Positions 9,893 through 18,524 of a DNA stretch of 37,234 nucleotides are shown piece after piece. The translations under genes were made by a program, and so were the position numbers. The notes under the pieces were generated by a model. The model was not told the origin of the DNA. It worked only from the letters and a program-made list of their open reading frames with translations, and did not search any database. Numbering within the stretch: the first letter of the stretch is position 1; each line of letters begins with the position of its first letter. Origin of the DNA: Bradyrhizobium cytisi (lineage in GTDB: Bacteria > Pseudomonadota > Alphaproteobacteria > Rhizobiales > Xanthobacteraceae); assembly GCF_008123515.1 (NCBI RefSeq), contig NZ_VSSR01000110.1, positions 1-37,234 of the forward strand, in the 5' to 3' direction.

Positions 9893-10788
9893 AATCCCAC
9901 CAGCAGCGCCACGCCGACCACGATCAGCACGATGCCAAAAATCTCGCGCGGCGCGATCGGCTGCTTGAAGGAGTAATACGCCACGGCTTGCGCGAACAGC
10001 ACCTCGATCAGCGCGAGCGTGCGGACATTGGCGGCAGCCGTCAGCGCAAACGCCAGGAACCAGAATTGCGAGGCGAAGGCCCCCATGAAGCCCGCCAGCA
10101 GTGACGGCCTCCACAGCCCCAGGATCGACTGAAGCACTTTTGGCGCGCGCCAAAGCAGATAGATCGTCAGGATCAGCGTCTGCACGAACAGGCCGAGCAC
10201 CAGCGTGAACGAGGCCGAGGTCACGAACGAGACGCCGGGAACGTTGATGATCGCGCCGCGGAAGCCAACAGCGGAGAGCGCGAAGGCCGCGGCCGCAACC
10301 AGGCCGGTGATCGTCGGCTTCAGCTCCGCAAAACTCTTCTCGCCGCCCGGCCGCAGCGCGGTGATGACGACGCCGACGGTCGCGATCACGATCGCCAACA
10401 CCTTCAGCCAGGTCAGGTGATCGCCGAGGAAGACGAAGCCAAAGATCGCAGTCTGGATCGCCTCGGTCTTCAAATAGGCTGTCGTCACCACGAAGGAGCG
10501 GTCGTTCATCGCGAGCAGCATCAGCCCGGTGGCGACGATCTGGCTGAGCGCACCGAGCAGCAGCCACGGCCAGAACACGGTCGGCGGCATGCCGAGACGA
10601 TCGCCGGTCGCGACCAGCACAAACCCTAAGAATAGCAGCGAGAACGGGAAGCCGAACAGGAAGCGGATATTGGTCGCGCCCCAGGTCCCCAGCGGCTTCG
10701 TCAGCGATCGCTGCATCGCATTGCGCGCGACCTGGCCGAGCGCAGCAATGACGGTGAAGGGAATCCAGAGGCTGGTGGCGGTGAACAT
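9889..10788 (-). CDS. EamA/DMT family membrane transporter
   Basis: This 299-residue hydrophobic protein has about ten transmembrane segments arranged as two EamA repeats, the layout of the drug/metabolite transporter superfamily. Visible marks include FLFGFPFSLLFLGFV and, in the second half, ALIEVLFAQAVAYYSF followed by the terminal helix GIVLIVVGVALLVGF. Substrates of this family are diverse (amino acids, metabolites, drugs) and cannot be read from sequence. It stands alone on the minus strand, with ubiG upstream at a 120-base distance. Confidence 0.9.
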   Translation of the reverse strand: MFTATSLWIPFTVIAALGQVARNAMQRSLTKPLGTWGATNIRFLFGFPFSLLFLGFVLVATGDRLGMPPTVFWPWLLLGALSQIVATGLMLLAMNDRSFVVTTAYLKTEAIQTAIFGFVFLGDHLTWLKVLAIVIATVGVVITALRPGGEKSFAELKPTITGLVAAAAFALSAVGFRGAIINVPGVSFVTSASFTLVLGLFVQTLILTIYLLWRAPKVLQSILGLWRPSLLAGFMGAFASQFWFLAFALTAAANVRTLALIEVLFAQAVAYYSFKQPIAPREIFGIVLIVVGVALLVGF

Positions 10789-10908
10789 GGGGTGTGTGAG
10801 CGGGGGGTGACTGCACTACGGGGTGGATGACTGCAAACTGCCGAGGGCGCGGCAACAGGTCAATCGGCGCAACGTCATAGGAGCGATGCTCGCGCCTCGC
10901 TCACCCCC

Positions 10909-11682
10909 TCACACCATCCGCTCCGCCACGACCATGTAGTTCACGTCCATGTCCAACGAGAGGGTCCATTTGTCGGCGAAGGGGGAGTAGACCACGCCGG
11001 TCTGCTCGGTGATGACGAGGCGGTTGTCGAGGAGATACTTGGTCAGCTCGTCGGGGGTGACGAACTTGTTCCACTCGTGGGTGCCGCGCGGCAACCAGCG
11101 CAGGACGTATTCGGCGCCGACGATGGCGAGCGCAAAGCTCTTCCAATTGCGGTTGAGGGTAGACACGACCATCAGGCCGTTGGGCTTCAGCATCGAGGCG
11201 CAGCGCTTCAGGAAGACGCCGACGTCGACGACGTGCTCGACCACCTCCATCGCCAGCACGATGTCGAAACGCTCGCGCGGATCGATCTCCTCCACCGTGG
11301 TGCAGCGATAGTCGATCGACAGATGGCTCTTGTCGGCATGCAGCTTCGCCGCGGCGATGTTGCTGGCCGACGGATCGACGCCGATGACCTGCGCACCCAG
11401 CCGCGACAGCGGCTCGCACAACAGGCCGGCGCCGCAGCCGATGTCGAGCACGCGCAGGCCGCCGAGGCAGTTGAGGCTGCGCACATTGCGCTCGAACTTG
11501 CGGCAGGCGGCGTCGCGGATATAGCCGAGCCGCAACGGATTGATCCGGTGCAGCGGCGCCATCTTGCCCTTGGGGTCCCACCATTCGGCCGAGAGCTTTG
11601 AGAATTTCGCGATCTCGGCGGCATCGACGGTCGAGCCCGGCGCGCGGGGTGCGGTTGCGGAAGTATCTTGCTGCATGCTCAT
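10909..11682 (-). CDS. ubiG: Ubiquinone biosynthesis O-methyltransferase UbiG
   Basis: UbiG methylates both hydroxyl groups during ubiquinone synthesis. The 257-residue protein has the family N-terminal signature FSKLSAEWWDPKGKMAPLH and INPLRLGYI. SAM motif I follows as VLDIGCGAGLL, then an acidic GVDPSASNI loop and VVEHVVDVGVF. The C-terminal STLNRNWKSFALAI and LPRGTHEWNKF are also typical. A second in-frame ATG at 11676 (MQQD) is equally plausible because no strong ribosome site decides. The PH-domain gene ends 15 bases upstream on the same strand, so they may be co-transcribed. Confidence 0.96.
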   Translation of the reverse strand: MSMQQDTSATAPRAPGSTVDAAEIAKFSKLSAEWWDPKGKMAPLHRINPLRLGYIRDAACRKFERNVRSLNCLGGLRVLDIGCGAGLLCEPLSRLGAQVIGVDPSASNIAAAKLHADKSHLSIDYRCTTVEEIDPRERFDIVLAMEVVEHVVDVGVFLKRCASMLKPNGLMVVSTLNRNWKSFALAIVGAEYVLRWLPRGTHEWNKFVTPDELTKYLLDNRLVITEQTGVVYSPFADKWTLSLDMDVNYMVVAERMV

Positions 11683-11697
11683 GGGTTACGCGCGGTC

Positions 11698-12165
11698 CTA
11701 CCGCGTGGTGATCGAACTACGGAAGGCGAGTGGCGAGGCGATGGTCTTGATCGTCTCGATGCCCTCGCCGACGCCGCGAATGGTCACGTCGCCGTAGTTG
11801 AGAATTCGTCCAAGAATGGTTTGATCGACGTCGACGCTCTCGACCTTGTCCAGCGCCATCTCGAAGGTGCGGCGCTTGATGAAGCCGGTCTTGTGCACAA
11901 CCCGGAGGTTGGTGACGTCGGTCTCGGTGGTGAAGCGATGGAACCAGCCCTTCACGGTCCAGTAGAGCGCTGCCAGAGCCACGAGGCCGGACGCGACGAG
12001 ACAGAGCAGGACGAGGCCTTCAACAATGGTTTGCCGGGACGCCACGAACAGCGCCAAGACTACGATCCAGGCCACAATCGCCGGAAAATAGAAGATCCAG
12101 TGCGCATTGGTCGAATACAGCACCCGCTCGCCCGGCTGCAGGATCTCGTCGATATAACGCGCCAT
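11698..12165 (-). CDS. Small PH-domain (YdbS/bPH2-like) membrane protein
   Basis: This 155-residue protein starts MARYIDEILQPGERVLYSTN. Two transmembrane helices lie at roughly residues 24-43 and 48-71. A C-terminal bacterial PH domain follows, with TDVTNLRVVHKTGF, DKVESVDVDQTILGRILNYG and VTIRGVGEGIE. This is the compact membrane-anchored bPH2 layout. Function is not known; such proteins are thought to act at the inner membrane. The frame stays open well upstream into the region opposite lysC, but family members start at the MARYIDE segment at 12165. It is divergent from lysC. Confidence 0.9.
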   Translation of the reverse strand: MARYIDEILQPGERVLYSTNAHWIFYFPAIVAWIVVLALFVASRQTIVEGLVLLCLVASGLVALAALYWTVKGWFHRFTTETDVTNLRVVHKTGFIKRRTFEMALDKVESVDVDQTILGRILNYGDVTIRGVGEGIETIKTIASPLAFRSSITTR

Positions 12166-12184
12166 GATCTCGGTTAACCCATTA

Positions 12185-12213
12185 CCCCCAAAGGCGACGC
12201 CCCCAAAGGCGAC
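12185..12213. repeat. Short tandem duplication upstream of lysC
   Basis: The 14-base unit CCCCCAAAGGCGAC occurs at 12185-12198 and again at 12200-12213, giving a 15-base period. It lies in the 178-base divergent gap between the PH-domain gene and lysC. It may be simple slippage; a role as a paired binding site is only a possibility. Confidence 0.7.
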
Positions 12214-12239
12214 CTCAAGCCTGCCCCGCAGGAACCCGC

Positions 12240-12268
12240 TTGCCCCCGGCCCCGCCGCTATGTATACG
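12240..12268 (+). promoter_or_regulatory. Candidate promoter for lysC
   Basis: TTGCCC at 12240-12245 is followed by a 17-base spacer and TATACG at 12263-12268. Each box matches its sigma-70 consensus at four of six positions. It lies about 75 bases ahead of the lysC ATG in an otherwise featureless leader. No lysine riboswitch-like architecture is apparent. Confidence 0.35.
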
Positions 12269-12343
12269 CGCGGTCGGTGTCCGCAAGCACCGGTCCATTG
12301 CGGGTCACCATACTGATCCTTATGAGGGAATGCACGCGTCGTC

Positions 12344-13600
12344 ATGAGCCGCCTCGTGATGAAATTCGGCGGCACGTCCGTCGCCAACATCGAACGTATC
12401 CGCAACGTCGCACGCCATGTGAAGCGTGAGGTCGACGCCGGCCATGAAGTGGCTGTGGTCGTCTCGGCGATGTCGGGCAAGACCAACGAGCTGGTGGCCT
12501 GGTGCACCGAGGCCTCGCCGATGCACGACGCGCGCGAATACGACGCCGTCGTCGCCTCCGGCGAGCAGGTGACCTCGGGCCTGCTCGCCATCGTGCTCCA
12601 GGGCATGGGTATCCAGGCCCGCTCCTGGCAGGGCTGGCAGATCGCGATCAAGACCAGCGACGCCCATGCCTCGGCCCGGATCGAGGACATCGACGGCAGC
12701 GAGATCATCACCCGTTTCAGGGATCGCAAGGAGGTCGCGGTCGTCGCCGGCTTCCAGGGCATCGATCCCAAGACCAACCGCATCACCACGCTCGGCCGCG
12801 GCGGCTCCGACACCTCGGCCGTGGCGATCGCCGCCGCCGTCAAGGCCGACCGCTGCGACATCTACACCGACGTCGACGGCGTCTACACCACCGACCCGCG
12901 AATCGTGCCGAAGGCCAAAAGGCTCGACAAGATCGCGTTTGAAGACATGCTGGAACTGGCCTCCCAGGGCGCGAAGGTGCTCCAGGTGCGCTCGGTGGAA
13001 CTCGGCATGGTCCACAACATGCCGATCTTCGTCCGCTCGAGCTTCGACAAGCCCGAGGACATCGACCCGCATGCCAACCAGCCGCCCGGCACGCTGATCT
13101 GCAGCGAGGAGGAGATCATGGAAAGCCACGTCGTCACCGGCATCGCCTTTTCGAAGGACGAGGCCCAGATCTCGGTGCGCCAGATCGAGGACAAGCCCGG
13201 CGTGGCGGCGTCGATCTTCGGCCCGCTCGCGGACGCCAATATCAACGTCGATATGATCGTTCAGAACGTGTCCGAGGACGGCAAGACCACCGACCTCACC
13301 TTCACGGTGCCGGCCGCCGACTACAACCGCGCCAAGGACACGATTACCGCCGCCAAGGCCAAGATCGGCTATATCAGGCTTGATACCGCCACCGACGTCG
13401 CCAAGATCTCGGTGATCGGCAGCGGCATGCGCAGCCATGCCGGCGTCGCCGCTCAGGCGTTTTCGGCCCTCGCCGGACGGAACATCAACATCCGGGCCAT
13501 TACAACCTCCGAGATCAAATTCTCGGTTTTGATCGACACCGCCTATACCGAGCTTGCGGTGCGCACCCTGCATACACTTTACGGCCTCGATCAGGTTTAG
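12344..13600 (+). CDS. lysC: Aspartate kinase
   Basis: Aspartokinase phosphorylates aspartate in the first step toward lysine, threonine, methionine and diaminopimelate. The 418-residue protein shows the kinase motif KFGGTS at 7-12, the VVSAMSGKTNEL loop near residue 41 and GRGGSDTSAVA. A regulatory C-terminus holds two ACT domains, from about residue 261 and residue 352, with EDKPGVAASIFGPL and GSGMRSHAGVAAQAF, where feedback inhibitors bind. The gene precedes ptsP, which is meaningful: in Bradyrhizobium japonicum EI(Ntr) has been reported to interact with aspartokinase and affect oligopeptide transport. Confidence 0.97.
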   Translation: MSRLVMKFGGTSVANIERIRNVARHVKREVDAGHEVAVVVSAMSGKTNELVAWCTEASPMHDAREYDAVVASGEQVTSGLLAIVLQGMGIQARSWQGWQIAIKTSDAHASARIEDIDGSEIITRFRDRKEVAVVAGFQGIDPKTNRITTLGRGGSDTSAVAIAAAVKADRCDIYTDVDGVYTTDPRIVPKAKRLDKIAFEDMLELASQGAKVLQVRSVELGMVHNMPIFVRSSFDKPEDIDPHANQPPGTLICSEEEIMESHVVTGIAFSKDEAQISVRQIEDKPGVAASIFGPLADANINVDMIVQNVSEDGKTTDLTFTVPAADYNRAKDTITAAKAKIGYIRLDTATDVAKISVIGSGMRSHAGVAAQAFSALAGRNINIRAITTSEIKFSVLIDTAYTELAVRTLHTLYGLDQV

Positions 13601-13625
13601 ACTAATTTTCTCTTAGCGGTTGCAG

Positions 13626-13679
13626 CAAACGCGAAGTGTACACACCTTCGCGTTTGGCAGGCGTTTTGCTTGGCAAAAC
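13626..13679. promoter_or_regulatory. Two consecutive hairpins after lysC
   Basis: CAAACGCGAAG (13626-13636) pairs with CTTCGCGTTTG (13646-13656) as a perfect 11 bp stem with a 9-base loop that contains the palindrome TGTACA. Directly downstream GTTTTGC (13663-13669) pairs with GCAAAAC (13673-13679) around a 3-base loop. They begin 26 bases after the lysC stop and could terminate or stabilise the lysC message, or regulate read-through into ptsP. The remaining gap to ptsP at 13868 shows nothing else clear. Confidence 0.65.
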
Positions 13680-13867
13680 AAGCCTCAATTCGCTATACGG
13701 CGAACAGGGTGGGCTGCCGCAGACTGTGTCCCAGTTCAGGCTGCTGATTCGGTGCAAGCGGTGGCTTGCGCCTGCGCCGGACGGACAATTTGATTGTTTT
13801 TCTGGAATTTTAGGCCAGCCGCCGGCCAATATCGCCGGGTCGGGCAGACGGAGGAGATTGACGGTTC

Positions 13868-16135
13868 ATGCGGAGCGCGTCGGGAGGTCCCCGCGTCTTG
13901 TTGAGACGGCTCCGCGAAACCATGGCGGAGCAGGTCTCGGCCCAGGAGCGGCTGGACAAGATCGTGGTGCTGATCGCCGCCAACATGGTGGCCGAGGTGT
14001 GCTCGGTTTACGTGCTGCGCGTCGACAACACCCTCGAGCTCTACGCCACCGAAGGCCTCAACCGCGAGGCCGTGCACCATACCGTGCTGAGTGCCCATGA
14101 GGGTCTGGTCGGTCTCGTCGCCAGCGAGGCGACGCCGCTCAACCTGAACGACGCACAGAGCCATCCGGCCTTCTCGTTCCGCCCCGAAACCGGCGAAGAG
14201 ATCTACCACTCGTTCCTCGGCGTGCCGATCCTGCGCGCCGGCAATACGCTCGGCGTGCTGGTGGTGCAGAATCGCGCCAAGCGCACCTATGTCGAGGAAG
14301 AGCTCGAGGCGCTGCAGACGACGGCCATGGTGCTGGCGGAGCTGATTGCGTCGGGCGAATTGTCCGCGCTCGCTCAGCCGGGCCTCGAGCCGGCCGCGCG
14401 CCATTCCACGCAGAAGGCCGGCGCGATCCTCTCGGAAGGCATTGCGCTCGGCCATGTCGTGCTGCACGAGCCGCGCGTCGTCATCAAGGACTACATCGCC
14501 GAGGATCTGCCGAAGGAGATCAAGCGGCTCGACACCGCGCTCGCCAAGCTGCGCTCGGATCTCGACCGGATGCTTGAGCGCGGCGACGTCGCCGAGGGCG
14601 GCGAGCATCGCGACGTGCTCGAAGCCTACCGCATGTTCGCCAACGACCAGGGCTGGTCGCACAAGCTGCACGAGGCGGTCGCCACCGGCCTCACGGCGGA
14701 AGCCGCGGTCGAACGCGTCCAGTCCGACACCCGCGCCCGCATGCTGCGCGTGACCGATCCCTATCTGCGCGACCGGCTGCACGATCTCGAGGATCTCGGC
14801 TACCGCCTGATGCGGCAGCTGGTCGGCCAGGACCACGCGCCCTCGCGCGAGCAACTGCCCGACAACGCCATCGTCATTGCGCGCGCGATGGGACCGGCGG
14901 CGCTGCTGGACTACGACCGCAAGCGCCTGCGCGGCATCATATTGGAGGAAGGCACCGCCAATTCCCACGTTTCGATCGTGGCGCGCGCGCTCGGCATTCC
15001 CGCAGTCGGCGAGGTGCCGAATGCGCCGGGCATCGCCGATCCCGGCGACGCTGTCATCGTCGACGGCACGTCGGGCACGATCTATGTGCGGCCGTCGCAG
15101 GAGATCGAGGCGGCCTTTGCCGAGCGCGTCCGCTTCCGCGCCCGGCGCCAGGCGCAATATCTGGCGCTACGTGACCGGCCTTGCGTCACCAAGGACGGCC
15201 AGAAGGTCGAGCTGCTGATCAATGCCGGTCTCGCCATCGACCTGCCGCATATCGAGGACACCGGCAGCGCCGGCATCGGCCTGTTCCGCACCGAGCTGCA
15301 ATTCATGGTCGGCCAGAGCCTGCCGCGCACCAGCGATCAGCTCGCGCTCTATCGCACCGTACTGGATGCCGCGGGCCAGAAACCCGTCACCTTCCGCACC
15401 CTCGACATCGGCGGCGACAAGGCGCTGCCCTATATGGAGACGGTGATCGAGGAGAATCCCGCGCTCGGCTGGCGCGCGATCCGGCTCGGGCTCGACCGTC
15501 CCGGCCTGTTGCGTGGCCAGATCCGCGCGCTCTTGCGCGCCGGCGGCGGCCGCGCGCTGCGCATCATGTTCCCGATGATCTCGGAGGTCGCCGAGTTCGA
15601 TTCGGCGAAGGCGCTGGTCGAGCGCGAGCTGACTTATCTGCGCCAGCACGGCCACACGCTGCCGGAGCGCATCGACATCGGCACCATGGTCGAGGTGCCG
15701 GCGCTGCTCTACCAGCTCGACGAGCTCTTGAAGAAGGTCGACTTCATCTCGGTCGGCTCCAACGATCTGTTCCAGTTCCTGTTCGCGGTCGACCGAGGCA
15801 ATGCCAAGGTCTCCGAACGCTTCGACACCATGTCGGCGCCGATCCTGCGCGCGCTACGCGACATCGCGCAAAAATCGCTCGCCGCGAAGAAATCACTGTC
15901 GCTCTGCGGCGAGATGGCCTCGAAGCCGATCGGCGCGCTGGCGCTGATCGCGATGGGCTACCGTTCGCTGTCGCTATCAGCGACCGCGCTCGGCCCGGTC
16001 AAGGCGATGGTGATCGACCTCGACGCCAAGAAGGCCGAAGCGATGCTTGGGCCGCTGCTGGATGCGCCGACCGGCAGCGTCTCGATCCGGCAGAAATTGA
16101 CGGAATTTGCCGAGGCCGAAGGCCTGGCGTTGTAG
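13868..16135 (+). CDS. ptsP: Phosphoenolpyruvate-protein phosphotransferase, nitrogen branch (EI-Ntr)
   Basis: PtsP is the first enzyme of the nitrogen phosphotransferase system. It takes phosphate from PEP and passes it to NPr and then EIIA-Ntr, a regulatory chain that responds to nitrogen status. The 755-residue protein has an N-terminal GAF domain (about 20-170). The EI N-terminal domain follows, with phospho-accepting His367 in GTANSHVSIVARALG. The PEP-binding C-terminal domain carries GIGLFRTELQFM, RTLDIGGDKALPY, GSNDLFQFLFAVDRG and LCGEMASKP. A GGAGGAG site lies upstream of the chosen ATG, somewhat far; an internal ATG at 13922 is possible. It is transcribed with lysC upstream and prfA 52 bases downstream. 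Confidence 0.97.
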   Translation: MRSASGGPRVLLRRLRETMAEQVSAQERLDKIVVLIAANMVAEVCSVYVLRVDNTLELYATEGLNREAVHHTVLSAHEGLVGLVASEATPLNLNDAQSHPAFSFRPETGEEIYHSFLGVPILRAGNTLGVLVVQNRAKRTYVEEELEALQTTAMVLAELIASGELSALAQPGLEPAARHSTQKAGAILSEGIALGHVVLHEPRVVIKDYIAEDLPKEIKRLDTALAKLRSDLDRMLERGDVAEGGEHRDVLEAYRMFANDQGWSHKLHEAVATGLTAEAAVERVQSDTRARMLRVTDPYLRDRLHDLEDLGYRLMRQLVGQDHAPSREQLPDNAIVIARAMGPAALLDYDRKRLRGIILEEGTANSHVSIVARALGIPAVGEVPNAPGIADPGDAVIVDGTSGTIYVRPSQEIEAAFAERVRFRARRQAQYLALRDRPCVTKDGQKVELLINAGLAIDLPHIEDTGSAGIGLFRTELQFMVGQSLPRTSDQLALYRTVLDAAGQKPVTFRTLDIGGDKALPYMETVIEENPALGWRAIRLGLDRPGLLRGQIRALLRAGGGRALRIMFPMISEVAEFDSAKALVERELTYLRQHGHTLPERIDIGTMVEVPALLYQLDELLKKVDFISVGSNDLFQFLFAVDRGNAKVSERFDTMSAPILRALRDIAQKSLAAKKSLSLCGEMASKPIGALALIAMGYRSLSLSATALGPVKAMVIDLDAKKAEAMLGPLLDAPTGSVSIRQKLTEFAEAEGLAL

Positions 16136-16187
16136 CGGGCCTGCCGCTCGCCGCCTCGCCTCCCCTCCGCCTTTTGAGACCAAACCG

Positions 16188-17273
16188 ATGTCGTCACTCC
16201 CCGAAGCCAAACTTGACGTCCTGCTCGCGCATCACGCCTCGCTCGAGGCCGAATCGCTGGGACAGCTCTCTTCCGAGCGCTACGTGCAGGTCACGCGCGA
16301 GCTCGCCGAGATCACCCCACTGATCGAGGCGGTGAAGACTTATCGGTCGGCGCTCAAGGAACTCGCCGACACCGAGGCGCTGATCGCCGATCCTGCGACC
16401 GATGCCGAGATGCGCAGCATGGCCGAGGCCGAGCGCGACGAGCTGACGCCGAAGATCGAGGAGCTGGTCCAGAAAATCCGCGTCGCGCTGCTGCCCAAGG
16501 ATGCCATGGACGACCGCAACGTCGTGCTGGAAATCCGCGCCGGCACCGGCGGCGACGAGGCCTCGCTGTTCGCCGGCGATCTGTTCCGGATGTACGAACG
16601 CTTCGCAAGCCTGCAGGGCTGGAAGGTCGAGGTGATCTCGGCCAGCGAAGGCACCGTCGGCGGCTACAAGGAAATCATCGCGGAGGTGCAGGGCCGCGGC
16701 GCGTTCTCGAAGCTGAAGTTCGAATCCGGCGTTCACCGCGTGCAGCGCGTGCCCGACACCGAGACGCAGGGGCGTATCCATACATCGGCCGCCACCGTCG
16801 CCGTGATGCCCGAAGTCGAGGAGGTCGACGTCGAGATCAAGAACGACGATCTGCGCATCGAGACCATGCGCGCGCAAGGCGCGGGTGGGCAGCACGTCAA
16901 CAAGACCGAATCGGCAATCCGCATCACCCACATTCCGACCGGCATCGTGGTGATGATGCAAGACAGCCGCTCGCAGCACAAGAATCGCGCCTCCGCCATG
17001 AACATCCTGCGCTCGCGCATCTACGACGCCGAACAGCAGCGCCTCGATGCCGCGCGCTCGGCCGAGCGCAAGGAGAAGGTCGGCTCCGGCGACCGCAGCG
17101 AGCGCATCCGCACCTATAATTTCCCGCAAGGGCGCGTCACCGACCACCGCATCAATCTGACGCTCTACAAGCTGCCGCAGGTGATCGCGGGCGAAGCGCT
17201 TGGCGAACTGACCGATGCGCTGACCACCGAGCACCAGGCCGCACAGCTCGCCGCGCAGGGCGCGGCAGCGTGA
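16188..17273 (+). CDS. prfA: Peptide chain release factor 1
   Basis: RF1 reads UAA and UAG stop codons and triggers peptide release. In this 361-residue protein the anticodon-like PxT motif appears as Pro189-Asp-Thr191 within VPDTETQGRIHTS. The catalytic GGQ lies at residues 233-235 in GAGGQHVNKT, where PrmC methylates the glutamine. The ATG at 16188 begins MSSLPEAKLD; the upstream open frame is not conserved-looking. In many bacteria prmC follows immediately, but here it lies 6.8 kb away at 24108. Confidence 0.97.
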   Translation: MSSLPEAKLDVLLAHHASLEAESLGQLSSERYVQVTRELAEITPLIEAVKTYRSALKELADTEALIADPATDAEMRSMAEAERDELTPKIEELVQKIRVALLPKDAMDDRNVVLEIRAGTGGDEASLFAGDLFRMYERFASLQGWKVEVISASEGTVGGYKEIIAEVQGRGAFSKLKFESGVHRVQRVPDTETQGRIHTSAATVAVMPEVEEVDVEIKNDDLRIETMRAQGAGGQHVNKTESAIRITHIPTGIVVMMQDSRSQHKNRASAMNILRSRIYDAEQQRLDAARSAERKEKVGSGDRSERIRTYNFPQGRVTDHRINLTLYKLPQVIAGEALGELTDALTTEHQAAQLAAQGAAA

Positions 17274-17288
17274 CGGGCGGCGCGGCGC

Positions 17289-17768
17289 TCAGGCCTCGCT
17301 GGACTCTCCGAACGATTTCAACAGACGACTCAGCGCCGGGCTCGCAGCACGGCGGAGCTCCTCGAGATTCTTCCGCGAGAGCGCCTGGAGCTTCTGCTCG
17401 CCCTTCTTCGTCAGCTTGAGATGTACGCGCCTGGCGTCCTCCGGATCGGCACCGCGGCTGACGAGCCCGAGCTTGGCCAATCGATCGATCAGCTCGACAG
17501 CGGAATGATGCCGGACCAGCAGGAAGCGCGCGACATCACCGACGGTCGCGGGACCGGGGCCGACAAAACCCTTGATGCCAAGCAGCGCCTGGTGTTGCGT
17601 CGGCGTCAATCCCTGTTCGGCAGCCGCCGCCTCGCTGAATGCCAGAAAGCTCCGGATCTGGTAGCGAAACTGCGCCAGCGCTGCGTAATCGGAATCACGC
17701 ATCGCGCTGCCGGTGCGCCTGGCCGACGTCACCACCTTGGACCGCTGCGCCTTCTTCGCCCGAACCAT
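17289..17768 (-). CDS. MarR family transcriptional regulator
   Basis: This 159-residue protein has the winged-helix MarR layout. Dimerisation helices flank a DNA-binding core containing LTPTQHQALLGI, TVGDVARFLLVRHHSAVELIDRL and the wing segment DPEDARRVHLKLTKKG. MarR proteins usually repress neighbouring genes until a small, often aromatic, ligand binds. The start at 17768 (MVRAKKAQRSK) is one option; an in-frame start at 17840 adds 24 basic residues. It is convergent with prfA (15-base gap) and lies downstream of the alpha-CTD-like gene on the same strand, so these two may form an operon near the liv-type transporter. Confidence 0.9.
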   Translation of the reverse strand: MVRAKKAQRSKVVTSARRTGSAMRDSDYAALAQFRYQIRSFLAFSEAAAAEQGLTPTQHQALLGIKGFVGPGPATVGDVARFLLVRHHSAVELIDRLAKLGLVSRGADPEDARRVHLKLTKKGEQKLQALSRKNLEELRRAASPALSRLLKSFGESSEA

Positions 17769-17876
17769 GCCACCTCGACCATGCCGCCCCGCGTCGCGGG
17801 AGACATAGCCTAAAGTAGCAAGCGGCCGCAGCCGGACCAACCGGCCGGTGTCACGGATGCACAGCTATCCGACCGC

Positions 17877-18524
17877 CTATTCGAAGCTGGACAACAGGAT
17901 CTTCACCAGGATGACCTGAAATGCGATCGGGATGCGGACGCTCTTCCGCCGGATCGAGCGCTGCAGCGCGCCGGCGATCTCCGCACTGGTCAAGGCGCCG
18001 GCCGACGCATTGGCGATCAGCTCCGACCACATCTGCGACAGCGAGCCGCCGGGCGGAAGCACCGGCTTGATGGTGACGCCACAGCCCTGCGCCCAGTCGA
18101 CGATCTCCCGCACCGTGTGCGGCCCGCAATTGCGCGCGGTCGCAAGGCGCTCGGCCGTCAGGGCGCGCAGCAGCTCGCGTGAAAGCGACCAGTCGCCCCT
18201 CGGCGGCTGCTCGCCGGTGAGCTCGACCGCGAGCTCCTTCAGGACGTTCTGGGCCCGCACGCTCAGTCTCTTCATCGGCGCCGGCGCGCGCTTGGCTGGA
18301 ACGGAGCCGATGGCTGGTCCCCGCTCGCCGGCCGGCCGGTTGCGTGGCTCGGACGTGCGGGAGGGCTCGCCGGACTGCGGCGTCGCGCGCTGGTCGCTGC
18401 CCTCCGCGGGCCACGCCGCCTCAGGCCGCTCCGCCTCCCGCGGCCAGGATCGTCGCTTCCGGGCACCTGCCACCGTCGTCTGCCGCGCCATCTCGCTCGC
18501 CGAACCCGCCAGCCCCGTACTCAC
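17877..18524 (-). CDS. Hypothetical protein with an RNA polymerase alpha-CTD-like segment
   Basis: This protein of up to 215 residues is not a family I can name. Residues 1-85 are Arg/Pro/Glu/Ser-rich and look disordered. Residues about 86-152 resemble the helix-hairpin-helix of the RNA polymerase alpha C-terminal domain: LSVRAQNVLKEL at 87-98 matches the domain start, and LTAERLATARNCGPHTVREI at 122-141 matches its last two helices, with an insertion of about 14 residues between. The remaining 60 residues are helical with a hydrophobic end. The longest frame starts with GTG at 18524; ATG at 18491 is an alternative. A possible -10 box TATATT on this strand at 18532-18537 would make the GTG nearly leaderless. 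The MarR gene follows 108 bases downstream. Confidence 0.65.
   Translation of the reverse strand: MSTGLAGSASEMARQTTVAGARKRRSWPREAERPEAAWPAEGSDQRATPQSGEPSRTSEPRNRPAGERGPAIGSVPAKRAPAPMKRLSVRAQNVLKELAVELTGEQPPRGDWSLSRELLRALTAERLATARNCGPHTVREIVDWAQGCGVTIKPVLPPGGSLSQMWSELIANASAGALTSAEIAGALQRSIRRKSVRIPIAFQVILVKILLSSFE

Noticed and set aside
12166..12343. A lysine riboswitch ahead of lysC.
   Set aside because: The leader is only 178 bases, shared with a divergent gene, and shows none of the multi-stem architecture of that riboswitch.
12320..13573. A 417-codon minus-strand frame opposite lysC.
   Set aside because: It lies wholly opposite a clear aspartokinase gene and has the same antisense composition (His/Asp/Val/Leu-rich) without domain resemblance.
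16194..17234. A 346-codon minus-strand frame opposite prfA.
   Set aside because: prfA is certain on the other strand, and this frame shows only antisense composition.
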